From assembly GCF_009649745.1 (NCBI RefSeq), contig NZ_WJNG01000002.1, positions 124,001-188,000 of the forward strand: a stretch of 64,000 nt of DNA, read 5' to 3'. This DNA is from Aquibacillus halophilus. GTDB taxonomy: Bacteria; Bacillota; Bacilli; Bacillales; Amphibacillaceae. This document shows, one piece after another, positions 25,947-34,347 of this stretch. Below the pieces are notes generated by a model. That model was not told where the DNA came from. It did no database searches and worked only from the letters and a program-made list of their open reading frames with translations. Position numbers and translations under genes: made by a program. Every line of letters begins with the position of its first letter. The stretch's first letter is position 1.

Positions 25947-26393
25947 AATTCACCTCCTAGGGACAAGCGTTTTCAAGGTATTCAGGATGGTTAGTGAAAA
26001 ATAATTTTATGATCGGTGTAGTTGTGTGAGATTAATTTCCACTTAAAAAACTTCCAATAGTAGTGTTGCATTTTTCATCAAGAATATCAGCCTCTTTTAT
26101 GCTCATCTTTTCATTATACTATATTAGCAGTGCTCAGAAAGCGTAAATAAAGATGGGTTTATCCAAAAGATTGAACTTCTTTTCTTTCGATTGTCCTCTT
26201 CATATCCTAATAAAATCATGCATATATACGTGAAGGATGTCATTAACTAGTAGGAGTAAAAGCGATGAATATACAAATGAAAGGCTAATCCCTATCTTTC
26301 AAAGATAAGGGGTATAATTTTTCTGCCTTACAGTCCAATAAGACTAGGATAACATTCCAAAGACAAAGGCGGGAGAGAAAAGGATGTGAAAGG
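25947..26393. other. intergenic region with possible leader peptide
   Basis: 447 bp. A minimal frame at 26265-26288 (ATG to TAA, MNIQMKG) has a good AGGAG eight bases upstream. It is followed at once by a hairpin (CCCTATCTT/AAGATAAGGG, 26290-26312) and TATAATTTTT. This could be an attenuator for the dehydrogenase gene or the stump of a lost gene. On the minus strand a 24-codon frame (26106-26032) with TATAAT just upstream may be another stump. Confidence 0.35.
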
Positions 26394-27827
26394 ATGTACT
26401 TGAACGCGACGAAGGGGACAACAGAAGATCTGAAACATTTACCTACAACTGTTCGTCCGCAAATTAATCCTGATGATGTCTTGGTTCCGGAGGGATACAA
26501 AGTTGAAGTAATAATTGCTGGTCTTTCATTCCCAACCGGGATGGCGGTTGCAGATGACGGCACAGTATTCGTAAATGAGGGGGGGAGTACGTGGCCAACT
26601 CGCCCTGCATCAATTCCTCGAACACTACGGTTAAATCCTAACGGAAAGCTTGACGTTTTTGCTGTTGAAACACTAGGTGGGCCTCGCGGAATGGCATATC
26701 ATAATGGATATTTGTATGTGAGTGTGAAGGGTGGCTATCATACACGAATCCTTCGGCACCATGTTAGGACTGGTAAAAAGGAAATCCTATTCGACCAAAT
26801 TCCTGATGGAGGATGGCATGAACCGGGTGGTCCGGTTATTGGTCCAGACGGTTACCTCTATTTTGCCCAAGGATCTGTTGCTCAACAAGGAGTTGTTCTA
26901 CCGCAAGGGTTTACGGTTGATATGGCGAAACACCCACTTGCCCACGATGTTCCTGGGGAAGATGTCACCTTAACAGGAAACAATGTATGGAGTCGAAACC
27001 CTTTAATGCCTTTCCCTTATTTAACGGAAACTGGTCCATTCAAGCCACTCGGAGTTCCTGCGAAAAAAGGAGAGGTGATTAAGGGTCAATTCTGGTGTAA
27101 CACTGGACTTTGGCGCTCTAAATTAGATGGCACAGAACCAGAGCTCCTGGCCTGGGGACTTCGGAATCCTTATGGACTGGCAATTAATGAGGAAGGGAAA
27201 TTGTATGCTTCCGATAATGATATGGAAGAACAAAGTGAACGTGCAGTTGCCAATGATCCGGATCGTATTTGGCATATAAAGAATGCACAGAAACCACCAG
27301 GGTCAGTAGGAAGACCGGATTGGTATGGCTATCCTGACATATGTGCAGATGGAATCCCCGTTTGGGATAAAAGCAAATATCCACTAAAGGGAAAAGCGGC
27401 AGAACCAATGCTCCAAAATCCACCGCCTTGGGCTGGTCCGCCAGTGTATTTGGAAAATCCCCATTCTTGCATGACGATGATGGATTTTTGTAAGTCAGAT
27501 GTATTCGGTCATCGCGGAAAACTATTTGCATGTGAATGGGGAACTTTAGCACCACTCAACTCACCAAGGCCAAAAGCATTAGACAATGGATTTAAGGTAA
27601 TGAAGGTGGATGTCAATACAGGAGAAGGCGAGCCCTTTTTCATGAATAAACGACCTGGTCCCGCTTCCTACTATGGTTCTGGTGGAATCGAACGTCCTGT
27701 TGACTGTAAGTTTTCTGCAGATGGAAAGAGCTTGTATGTGCTTGATTTTGGTTATGTGACGGTTACTGGAGGCTTTATGTTATCTTATGCCCACACAGGT
27801 GTATTATGGAAAATAACAAAGGAGTAA
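26394..27827 (+). CDS. glucose/sorbosone dehydrogenase-like beta-propeller protein
   Basis: 477 aa. Repeated blades (LSFPTGMAVADDGTVFVNEGG, LGGPRGMAYHNGYLYVS, GPVIGPDGYLYFAQGS, WGLRNPYGLAINEEGKLYASDND, FSADGKSLYVLDFG) form the six-bladed propeller of PQQ-dependent sugar dehydrogenases (GSDH/sorbosone dehydrogenase). Unlike exported relatives it has no signal peptide, and no PQQ synthesis genes are in the window, so activity is uncertain. The ATG at 26394 is preceded by GAGAGAAAAGGA about 11 bases away. The next gene starts 30 bp downstream and is probably co-transcribed. Confidence 0.78.
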   Translation: MYLNATKGTTEDLKHLPTTVRPQINPDDVLVPEGYKVEVIIAGLSFPTGMAVADDGTVFVNEGGSTWPTRPASIPRTLRLNPNGKLDVFAVETLGGPRGMAYHNGYLYVSVKGGYHTRILRHHVRTGKKEILFDQIPDGGWHEPGGPVIGPDGYLYFAQGSVAQQGVVLPQGFTVDMAKHPLAHDVPGEDVTLTGNNVWSRNPLMPFPYLTETGPFKPLGVPAKKGEVIKGQFWCNTGLWRSKLDGTEPELLAWGLRNPYGLAINEEGKLYASDNDMEEQSERAVANDPDRIWHIKNAQKPPGSVGRPDWYGYPDICADGIPVWDKSKYPLKGKAAEPMLQNPPPWAGPPVYLENPHSCMTMMDFCKSDVFGHRGKLFACEWGTLAPLNSPRPKALDNGFKVMKVDVNTGEGEPFFMNKRPGPASYYGSGGIERPVDCKFSADGKSLYVLDFGYVTVTGGFMLSYAHTGVLWKITKE

Positions 27828-27856
27828 GAAAATTTTGACCGATGGAAGGTGGTAAA

Positions 27857-28480
27857 ATGAATAATTATGATTCATGGGGACTTTATCGTAGCCAAGTGAA
27901 TTTTCCAAGTTATAAAACTGAGAAAGCACAGCTTAGTAAAGATGGACCAATCCTTATTGACCTTGATCCAAAAACCTGGGAGCAACACCTGGATCGAATT
28001 GGTCAATGGTTGGGGAATACCTTAATGGCGCAGATTTCGTATCATCAGTTAGCACAGGACACGGTTAGTAAAATTCAAGAACCTCATATTCGTCAAGCAA
28101 TAACAGACATTACTTTTCATGCTGCGAATCATATCAGAGCTGTGGAAGAACTATTTTCTTTGATTGATCGCCATCCGTACTTTTTCTCTCAATACGGAGG
28201 CCATGCTTCCGCAATGTTGAAGGAAACAATTAGTGGATTAAAAGGAATGCTTGGTGGAGCGCAGGGAGATTGGCAAATGCTTCATCAGTTATTACTTACA
28301 AACATGAATACATTAGGTGCCTTTGCTGTAACAGAGCAATTTGGTTTGCTGTTAGGTCTTTCGGAAATAACCCAGATTACGCTACCAATTATCCACCAAA
28401 AGCAAACAGACCAACTAGTGATCAATGAGTATATGTTAGAGATGGCATCCATTTCGATTGTTTACCAACAAAATATATAA
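27857..28480 (+). CDS. helical protein of unknown function
   Basis: 207 aa. Predicted almost wholly helical, with His and Glu spaced as in ferritin-like bundles (HAANHIRAVEELFSLIDRH; HQLLLTNMNTLGAFAVTEQFG), but I see no complete ExxH pair and do not assign the family. No signal peptide or membrane helix. GGAAGGTGG lies just before the ATG at 27857; an ATG at 27842 is in frame but lacks such a site. It follows the propeller gene closely, so a joint role is likely. Confidence 0.65.
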   Translation: MNNYDSWGLYRSQVNFPSYKTEKAQLSKDGPILIDLDPKTWEQHLDRIGQWLGNTLMAQISYHQLAQDTVSKIQEPHIRQAITDITFHAANHIRAVEELFSLIDRHPYFFSQYGGHASAMLKETISGLKGMLGGAQGDWQMLHQLLLTNMNTLGAFAVTEQFGLLLGLSEITQITLPIIHQKQTDQLVINEYMLEMASISIVYQQNI

Positions 28481-28511
28481 TTCTACTATTATACCTTCTA
28501 TAGAATGATAA

Positions 28512-28649
28512 CCTCTATCCTATCTTGGAAAAATTATCGAACCAACCTATCTGGCCTTATCGCTTGAAATTCAAAAAGCACACGCTGAACTGTCCTTCTC
28601 AATCTTCCACAATTCTGAAGCAAGTTTTGATTTTACTGAAGTCAGGTGA
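28512..28649 (+). pseudogene. possible gene fragment without start
   Basis: An open frame with no standard start (LGKIIEPTYLALSLEIQK, AHAELSFSIFHNSEASFDF) has the composition of a real protein and ends with a TGA inside the ribosome site of the next gene. That is where a translationally coupled upstream gene would end. It may be the 3' end of a lost gene. No family recognised. Confidence 0.3.
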
Positions 28650-28654
28650 TCGAT

Positions 28655-29215
28655 ATGAAGAAATTTTTTATGAAAAGTGATGTCCTTATGTTAAAACAGA
28701 TGAAAAGGAACGATGAAAGTAACGCCGAGCGTGTGGTATATGGAGCTTTGCTTGGAACGATTGGTGCAATACTGCAGTCTTCAGGAATGTTTGGTGGTAT
28801 TGGCCTTTTGATTAGTGCACTATCATCGTTTCCAATTGTTTTAGCTACCTTAAGGTCTCTCCGCACAGGCTTTTTGACATACCTTGTAACGTTTGCACTT
28901 TTATCTATGATTCAACCAGCAGAGGCTTATGTCTATTTAATAACTACAGGATTGTTAGGACTTAGTATGGGCTTTGGCTTTAGAGTGCTTAAAAAAGAGT
29001 GGCTTGTTGTATTATTTTCTGCAACCGCATTGATGCTTGGTATTTTATTTTTATTACTAGTGATCGAATTCCCAGTTCTAGGCCCTTCAATAGGTGGAGA
29101 GTTGGACCTGCGTTTGGTTTTATATATTTTTCTCTTTACAATGATCTATAGTTTCATTTGGATGAAATCAATACTTATTATTATGAAGAAATACGCTGCA
29201 ATCGTGGATAAGTAA
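28655..29215 (+). CDS. polytopic membrane protein, function unknown
   Basis: 186 aa. A cytoplasmic N-terminus of about 25 residues (many Lys/Arg) is followed by five or so hydrophobic segments (about 29-48, 56-66, 73-105, 113-140, 150-173). The motif SALSSFPIVLATLRS and the alternation of short loops recall YybS/energy-coupling S-component-like proteins, but this is weak. AGGTGA (28644-28649) is five bases before the ATG at 28655; an in-frame GTG at 28646 lies within it. The TAA stop is followed one base later by an A repeat. Confidence 0.6.
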   Translation: MKKFFMKSDVLMLKQMKRNDESNAERVVYGALLGTIGAILQSSGMFGGIGLLISALSSFPIVLATLRSLRTGFLTYLVTFALLSMIQPAEAYVYLITTGLLGLSMGFGFRVLKKEWLVVLFSATALMLGILFLLLVIEFPVLGPSIGGELDLRLVLYIFLFTMIYSFIWMKSILIIMKKYAAIVDK

Positions 29216-29216
29216 A

Positions 29217-29243
29217 GGGACAAGGGGACAGGCTCCTTGTCCC
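29217..29243 (+). repeat. A-type repeat after stop codon
   Basis: GGGACAAGG, 9 nt, CCTTGTCCC, one base after the TAA of the membrane protein gene; sense orientation. Confidence 0.9.
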
Positions 29244-29595
29244 ACTTTTTTATTTATCACATCAGTACGATTCGATTAGTTAGTAAACCCAAGGGTTCCA
29301 AACAGTGCATTCTAGCTCAGTATCTTTCTTATGAATTCTGGATTCCGAAAGAAGTGTTATCACACACTTTATCTAGACCTAAAATTGACTCGATTACATT
29401 CCCTTAATTATAAAAAAACAAAGATGATAATTTAATCTGTACGATTGTAACTTAGGACAAGCCTTTATCGACTAATATATAAATATTCACTTTTAAAGTT
29501 ATCAACTAAACCACTACATAAATACAGTAAAAATGATGAGTACAGACTAGATCAAAACTATATGCAAAATATCTATAGAATGGATGTGAAATCCT
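29244..29595. other. intergenic region, nothing recognised
   Basis: 352 bp, AT-rich. Apart from the promoter that must serve the following lipoprotein gene, I see no hairpin, repeat or coding frame. Confidence 0.4.
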
Positions 29596-30717
29596 GTGAA
29601 AAGACTACTATACATATGTCTCTTAGTCATGGTAACGGCTTTGACAGCCTGCAATGAGAATACGAATGATGGTGGAACAATCCATCCGGTTGGTGTAGAG
29701 GAAGAAAAACAACCAGATGTGAAAGAGGAGTCCAAACCCAACGTACCGGGTGTTAAAAATGTTGATGTCCTAAATACCCATGGCCAAATTCAAGGGTGGG
29801 AAAAGATGGCGGAATTTTACCAAAATATGCGGATTGGTACCGTCTCTGAGCTACGGATTGTTCATTACACTACTGAGGGAGATCCTATACTAACAGATTT
29901 AACGTATAACGGTGAATCACTAGAGGTTAAGTATGATACCACGCAAGACAATTTTGGGAGTGGTGAGGTAATAACCAATACTTGTGGGGATCTGATTGAA
30001 GAAACTAATCCCACAAACGTTTCCTATATCGCGGTTGACTGTGAGGGTCTTTCTCGTGAGATTCTACAAATTAGTTACAACATGAGTCAGCAAGATCGCT
30101 TTGAAGTGGAATTGAAGTATGGCAAAGAACTAGAAAACGAAATTAATACACTAACAAATACATTAAAACAAGAGACAGATACACAAGCGGAGAGTGATTT
30201 TGACCTGCCTGATACTGTAAAGCAAGAGGTGTACAAAAAATTAGTATTTGCAAACTACTTAGCCGAAAAAGACATAAAAACCACTTGTTCGACCAAGGAC
30301 AATAGAAACTATTATCTAAAGGTGTACATAAACGGTGGTGATCGTGAGTATCGCTGGGCTTCCTGCGATGAGAGTCAAGATGCTCAGAACTTAACAGAGA
30401 TTGCAGAATACATGATTGATCAGTCGACGAATATACAAGATGAAGAGCTAGATATCACGGTTCAAGGTTACGTACTGGAAAAAAAGGATGACATGATATT
30501 AATCGGTCAGGAGCTTAACAGGTTAGATTATGAATGGATTAAAGATGAGCTTCAACATATGGAGCTAGAGGGGATTGGTTTTGACTTCACCTATCTAGAA
30601 GGTATTTCTACTGATGAGTTCAGTCTTGGTAATAAAATCCGTGCAACAATTGAAGGGAGTATCAAGGGCTCCAATCCGGGGAAAGCCATGGTGAAAGAAA
30701 TTGAGAAATTAGAGTAA
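29596..30717 (+). CDS. lipoprotein with DUF4362-like and DUF3221-like domains
   Basis: 373 aa, GTG start with GGATGTG nine bases upstream. Lipobox LTAC (Cys19). A Pro/Glu linker leads to NVDVLNTHGQIQGWEKMAEFYQNM and RIVHYTTEGDPILTDLTYNGESLEVKYDTTQDNFG, the pattern of Bacillus DUF4362. The middle (about 205-290) looks like a partly repeated domain. The C-terminal 80 residues (VQGYVLEKKDDMILIG ... GNKIRATIEGSIKGSNPGKA) look like DUF3221, an OB-like fold found in many Bacillus lipoproteins. Function unknown; membrane-anchored on the outside. Confidence 0.7.
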   Translation: MKRLLYICLLVMVTALTACNENTNDGGTIHPVGVEEEKQPDVKEESKPNVPGVKNVDVLNTHGQIQGWEKMAEFYQNMRIGTVSELRIVHYTTEGDPILTDLTYNGESLEVKYDTTQDNFGSGEVITNTCGDLIEETNPTNVSYIAVDCEGLSREILQISYNMSQQDRFEVELKYGKELENEINTLTNTLKQETDTQAESDFDLPDTVKQEVYKKLVFANYLAEKDIKTTCSTKDNRNYYLKVYINGGDREYRWASCDESQDAQNLTEIAEYMIDQSTNIQDEELDITVQGYVLEKKDDMILIGQELNRLDYEWIKDELQHMELEGIGFDFTYLEGISTDEFSLGNKIRATIEGSIKGSNPGKAMVKEIEKLE

Positions 30718-30782
30718 GTTTTATTACTAGGATGAGACCTCGGGACAAGATAAACTGTCAGACTAATAAAAAGAATTCAAAG

Positions 30783-30822
30783 AAAGAGCCTATTCCTTAT
30801 AGCATCAGGAATAGGTTCTTTA
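30783..30822. terminator. bidirectional terminator
   Basis: AAAGAGCCTATTCC pairs with GGAATAGGTTCTTT over a loop of about ten bases. It serves the lipoprotein gene and probably the leftward Gln-rich genes. Confidence 0.82.
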
Positions 30823-30863
30823 ACTTTTCTACAGGTAGTTGTTTGGTTTGTTCTTTGGGCTCC

Positions 30864-30890
30864 GGGACAAGGTGCCTGTCCCTCTGTCCC
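30864..30890 (-). repeat. A-type repeat after minus-strand stop
   Basis: On the minus strand GGGACAGAG, 9 nt, CCTTGTCCC begins directly after the TAA/TAG stop region of the Gln-rich gene; sense orientation. The loop reads GGACAGGCA rather than the usual GGACAGGCT. Confidence 0.88.
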
Positions 30891-31262
30891 TTAGCTAAGT
30901 CCGTTTCCACCGGTATTATTTTGAGCAGCTTGTTGATTTTGCTGTCTAACTTCCTCAGCATTTGTTCCTGCAAATCCTGGTTGGGTAACAGATTGTGTTA
31001 CTCCGTTAACCTGGTTAGGACTTGTCCCAGCTGATGATTGAAAGTTTTGTTGTGGGCTTTGTTGCTGAAACTGTTGGATTAATTGTTGGATCTCCTGCAA
31101 CTGTTGTGCAGCATTTTGTTCTATGTTAGCCATTTGTTGCTGTTGCTGTGCTCCTACTTGTTGTCCTTGTTGAAGCTGTTGTGCGTTTTGTTGTTCTTGT
31201 TGCTCCAGTTGTTTTGCAATTTGTGTAATTTGATTTAGAACTTGCTGAGCCTGCTGTGGCAT
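30891..31262 (-). CDS. Gln-rich low-complexity protein
   Basis: 123 aa, of which about a third are Gln (for example QQEQQNAQQLQQGQQ). The N-terminal two thirds would form a coiled coil (QVLNQITQIAKQLEQQ, NIEQNAAQQLQEIQQLIQQF); the C-terminal 45 residues are disordered and Asn/Gly-rich. No signal peptide or cysteine. GAGGAG precedes the ATG by eight bases. It follows a second small Gln/Ala-rich gene by 27 bp. Such small proteins are often spore or coat components in Bacillaceae, but that is a guess. Confidence 0.65.
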   Translation of the reverse strand: MPQQAQQVLNQITQIAKQLEQQEQQNAQQLQQGQQVGAQQQQQMANIEQNAAQQLQEIQQLIQQFQQQSPQQNFQSSAGTSPNQVNGVTQSVTQPGFAGTNAEEVRQQNQQAAQNNTGGNGLS

Positions 31263-31289
31263 TAATAAAACTCCTCTATAAAAAGATTA

Positions 31290-31511
31290 TTATTCGGATT
31301 GAGATTGTTGTTGGGTCATTATTGCACTTTGAACTTGACTTACTGAAGTTTGAGCCTGCGCAATTTCAGCTGCGGCTTGTTTAATTGCTTCTTGAGCCAT
31401 TACCTGGTCAGATGAAGATTTTTCAATTGCTTGTGTTAATAGTTCTTTAGTTAAAGAAACACTACCTTTTGCTTGATTTAACTGATTTACATCAATTTGT
31501 TGTTGAGCCAT
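31290..31511 (-). CDS. small Gln/Ala-rich helical protein
   Basis: 73 aa, helical and of low complexity (MAQQQIDVNQLNQAKGSVSL; EAIKQAAAEIAQAQTSVSQV), ending TQQQSQSE. I chose the ATG at 31511 because AAGGAG is nine bases upstream; another ATG at 31520 touches the ribosome site. It is the first gene of a two-gene unit with the Gln-rich protein. Function unknown. Confidence 0.62.
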   Translation of the reverse strand: MAQQQIDVNQLNQAKGSVSLTKELLTQAIEKSSSDQVMAQEAIKQAAAEIAQAQTSVSQVQSAIMTQQQSQSE

Positions 31512-31765
31512 ACCAAACATCTCCTTTTAGAGTCTTTATTACTCTTTTATAATAACCATGAATTCAAATATTATGGCTGGTTATATTTGACTTATAATAA
31601 AGCACTACATTATTAGCCAATTGGTTTTGTGGTAAAATTTTCGAAAAATAATTGCGAATGCTTTATGTAAATAATAATATTTCTATAGTGGAAAGCTACA
31701 GATCGACTTGTGAAAAATCCGCGTAATTTTCGAAAAGGATTAGGTCAGGGAGGCAGTGCAAAATA

Positions 31766-32491
31766 GTGGAGCAATCAATTAAGCCTATAATAGGAATTAC
31801 TAGTTCTATTGTCACTCATAATAATATTCCAAGTTATAATTTACATGAGAAGCATATCCGTGCAGTTGTTCGTGCAGGTGGGGTTCCGATAATCATTCCA
31901 ACTGGTACACAAGAGCTGACAGAAGTATGGGTTAATGCTTGTAAAGGAATTATCTTAAGTAGCGGTGAAGATGTAGATCCGAGTTCTTATGGTTCAAACC
32001 CGTCTCCAAAGATACAAAAAACAAATAAAAACCGTGACTTAACAGAAATCGGTCTGGTTCAAAATGCTCAAAAACAAAATAAACCAGTTATGGGTCTTTG
32101 TAGAGGAGCAACGATGCTAAATGTTGCTTTAGGAGGAACAGTAATTCAAGACATTGTCACTAATAACCCTAATGCTATTAACCACAATCAGAAAGCTGAT
32201 AGATCAGAACCGACTCATGATGTTCAAATTGATGCTACTAGTAGGTTATATCAAATTTTCCGCACCTCGAACATCCGCGTTAATAGTATGCATCATCAGG
32301 CCATTGGCCGAATTTCATCGGATCTAAGAAAAGTAGCAGTTGCCCCGGATGGTTCCATTGAGGCAGTGGAAAGTATTGATAAAACATCACCACTGTTGAT
32401 CGGAGTTCAATGGCACCCTGAGGAGATGGCAAGTGTTGATCCAATTATGCAGCGACTATTTGATGTGTTTATTAAGGAATGTGAAAAATAG
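31766..32491 (+). CDS. gamma-glutamyl-gamma-aminobutyrate hydrolase family protein
   Basis: 241 aa class I glutamine-amidotransferase-like hydrolase (PuuD group). Nucleophile Cys in VMGLCRGATMLNVALGG, His/Glu of the triad in IGVQWHPEEM, and the group motif SSGEDVDPSSYG. Enzymes of this type cleave gamma-glutamyl amides, for example in polyamine breakdown. The start is GTG 31766 with GGGAGG upstream (about 12 bases). Single gene with no polyamine genes nearby, so the substrate is open. Confidence 0.88.
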   Translation: MEQSIKPIIGITSSIVTHNNIPSYNLHEKHIRAVVRAGGVPIIIPTGTQELTEVWVNACKGIILSSGEDVDPSSYGSNPSPKIQKTNKNRDLTEIGLVQNAQKQNKPVMGLCRGATMLNVALGGTVIQDIVTNNPNAINHNQKADRSEPTHDVQIDATSRLYQIFRTSNIRVNSMHHQAIGRISSDLRKVAVAPDGSIEAVESIDKTSPLLIGVQWHPEEMASVDPIMQRLFDVFIKECEK

Positions 32492-32610
32492 TTGGATTAG
32501 GTTAATTTATGAAACATAAAACTTGAACGTAACATACATTTTACTACAAGAGGCTTTTCTAACTGTAGAAATGTCTTTATGATAAAGGAAAAAGGCTAAG
32601 GTGTGATTCA

Positions 32611-33251
32611 ATGTCCAGATTCGAAAATCTCAATTATGTTTGGTATGCAAGCTATGGATCAAATTTAGATAGAGATCGATTTTTATGTTATATAAGAGGT
32701 GGAAAACCAAAAGGTTCTGAAAAAGTAGAAGTAGGATGTAGAGATAAGTCACTTCCAATTGAAGAAGGAACTTATGTTATGCGATATCCACTCTATTTTG
32801 CAAAAGCATCCGCACGTTGGCAAAAACAAGGAGTAGCATTTATAGGGCTGGAAAAAGATGAAAAAATCCATACATACAGTAGAAAATACTTGATAACCGT
32901 AGAGCAATTTATGGATGTAGTGAAACAAGAAAATAACGGAGAAATAGTTGATATTGGCCTACAAGAAGTAGTTGAAAGCGGATTTAAAACAATTATAGAT
33001 TCATGGTACGGTACGATTTTTATTTAGGTGAAGCAGATGGATATCCAATCTTCACTTTTACTGCTGATTGGGATTTAGATGTGCCGTTTAATAAACCATC
33101 GAACGAATATCTAAGTATGATCATCAATGGGTTAAAAGCAATAATAGGGCTTGAAGACATAGAGATTTTTAATTATTTGCGTACCAAGCCGGGAATAGCT
33201 AATAACTATACTAATACCGAACTTGAAGAACTGGTTAATTTTTCTTCATGA
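32611..33251 (+). pseudogene. gamma-glutamylcyclotransferase-like gene, frameshifted
   Basis: Two overlapping frames (32611-33027 and 33003-33251) are halves of one gene. The first starts NYVWYASYGSNLDRDRF, the YGSNL motif of the cyclotransferase-like fold, and ends at a TAG just after DSWYG; the second continues YDFYLGEADGYPIFTFTADW. The break coincides with a tandem GGTAC-GGTAC (33005-33014). Removing one 5-bp copy restores a single frame reading DSWYDFYLGEADGYPIF, about 211 aa. So a 5-bp duplication most likely inactivated the gene, or makes it switchable. AAGGTG is about eight bases before the ATG. Confidence 0.8.
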
Positions 33252-33277
33252 CGCGGATGTAAAAATCGATTATCGAT

Positions 33278-33318
33278 TAAAAACTCGTTTCCAGATGTCT
33301 GGGAGTGAGTTTTTTAAT
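33278..33318 (+). terminator. terminator
   Basis: AAAAACTC pairs with GAGTTTTTT, with an inner CAGA/TCTG stem. It follows the cyclotransferase-like gene. Confidence 0.75.
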
Positions 33319-33457
33319 TTGAGTTCAAAAAAATGTATCTAGGTGTAATTAGGGAAGTCCATATAATTTATATGTGCAAGAGCCCACCTTTTTTACCAAA
33401 CTCGTAAGTTTTCATATCACTAGGATCGTTGACCATGATAAACTATAACTAACAAAA

Positions 33458-33475
33458 AATGAATCATCATTCATT
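33458..33475. promoter_or_regulatory. palindromic operator, possible FadR box
   Basis: AATGAAT-CATC-ATTCATT is a perfect 7-bp inverted repeat 19 bp before the fadH start. In B. subtilis FadR (TetR family) represses fatty-acid degradation genes through TGAAT/ATTCA palindromes; the fit is partial. Confidence 0.55.
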
Positions 33476-33493
33476 TAAAGGGGTGAAAAATTA

Positions 33494-34264
33494 TTGGAGG
33501 GTAAAGTGGTTATTGTTACAGGCGGTTCTAGTGGGATGGGAAAATACATGGCTGATCGGTTTGCTCAAGCCGGGGAAAAGGTGGTAATTACGGGTAGAAA
33601 TCAGGAAAAACTCGATCTTGCAGAAAAAGAAATCACTCAAAAGAAGCCAAAAGGTGAAATTTTTAAGGTTCAGATGGATGTACGAGAAATTGATCATGTT
33701 CAACACATGGTAGCTAAAACCCTAGAAAAATTTGGACGGATCGATAACTTGGTGAACAATGCGGCTGGTAATTTTATTTGTCCAGCTGAGAAACTAAGTG
33801 CGAACGGGTGGAATTCTGTCATTAATATTGTGTTGAACGGGACGTTTTATTGCAGTAGTGAAGTAGGAAAGTATTGGATTGAAAAAGGGATCAAAGGTAG
33901 CATCATTAATATGGTAGCAACTTATGCCTGGGGTGCTGGCGCTGGTGTGATTCACTCTGCTGCAGCAAAAGCGGGAGTGTTATCAATGACGAGAACCCTT
34001 GCGGTCGAATGGGGGGAAAAATACGGAATTCGTGTTAATGCGATTGCTCCAGGACCAATTGACCGAACAGGCGGTGCTGAAAAATTGTGGGAGTCCAAAG
34101 AAGCTGCAGAAAGAACTTTGGCTAGCGTGCCATTGGGTCGGTTAGGGAATCCTGAAGAAATTGCCGAACTTGCTTATTTTTTATTCTCCGAACATGCTGG
34201 CTACATAAATGGAGCATGTATGACGATAGATGGCGGTCAATGGTTAAACCAAAATCCATTTTAA
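33494..34264 (+). CDS. fadH: 2,4-dienoyl-CoA reductase (SDR family)
   Basis: 256 aa short-chain dehydrogenase. TGGSSGMG (9-16) binds NADPH, NNAAGNF lies mid-domain, and the catalytic Lys is in HSAAAKAG. As in other dienoyl-CoA reductases the usual YxxxK Tyr is replaced (HSAAAK). It acts in beta-oxidation of polyunsaturated acyl-CoA. The length and sequence match B. subtilis FadH (YkuF). The start is TTG 33494, eight bases after AAGGGGTG; no ATG is near. It is single, and a FadR-like palindrome precedes it. Confidence 0.87.
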   Translation: MEGKVVIVTGGSSGMGKYMADRFAQAGEKVVITGRNQEKLDLAEKEITQKKPKGEIFKVQMDVREIDHVQHMVAKTLEKFGRIDNLVNNAAGNFICPAEKLSANGWNSVINIVLNGTFYCSSEVGKYWIEKGIKGSIINMVATYAWGAGAGVIHSAAAKAGVLSMTRTLAVEWGEKYGIRVNAIAPGPIDRTGGAEKLWESKEAAERTLASVPLGRLGNPEEIAELAYFLFSEHAGYINGACMTIDGGQWLNQNPF

Positions 34265-34265
34265 T

Positions 34266-34330
34266 GGGACAGAGGGACAGGCTCTTTGTCCCACTCTGTC
34301 TCAAAAAAAGGGAACGGAAGAAACGTCCCT
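34266..34330 (+). repeat. A-B composite repeat
   Basis: An A hairpin (GGGACAGAG, 9 nt, CTTTGTCCC, 34266-34292) begins two bases after the fadH TAA, then 24 bases later a B-like GGAAGAAACGTCCCT (34316-34330) ends the unit just before the GH3 ribosome site. Confidence 0.8.
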
Positions 34331-34347
34331 ATCCGAGGTGAATGAAA

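Noticed and set aside
27184-27555. 123-codon minus-strand frame inside the propeller gene
   Set aside because: Antisense to a clear propeller domain; no start signal.
30732-31034. 100-codon plus-strand frame across a terminator and the Gln-rich gene
   Set aside because: It spans a strong two-way terminator and an A repeat and is antisense to the Gln-rich protein.
30964-31210. Repetitive CTGTTG-like stretch that first looked like a direct-repeat array
   Set aside because: It is the coding sequence of Gln runs (CAA/CAG) in the Gln-rich gene, not a CRISPR or noncoding repeat.
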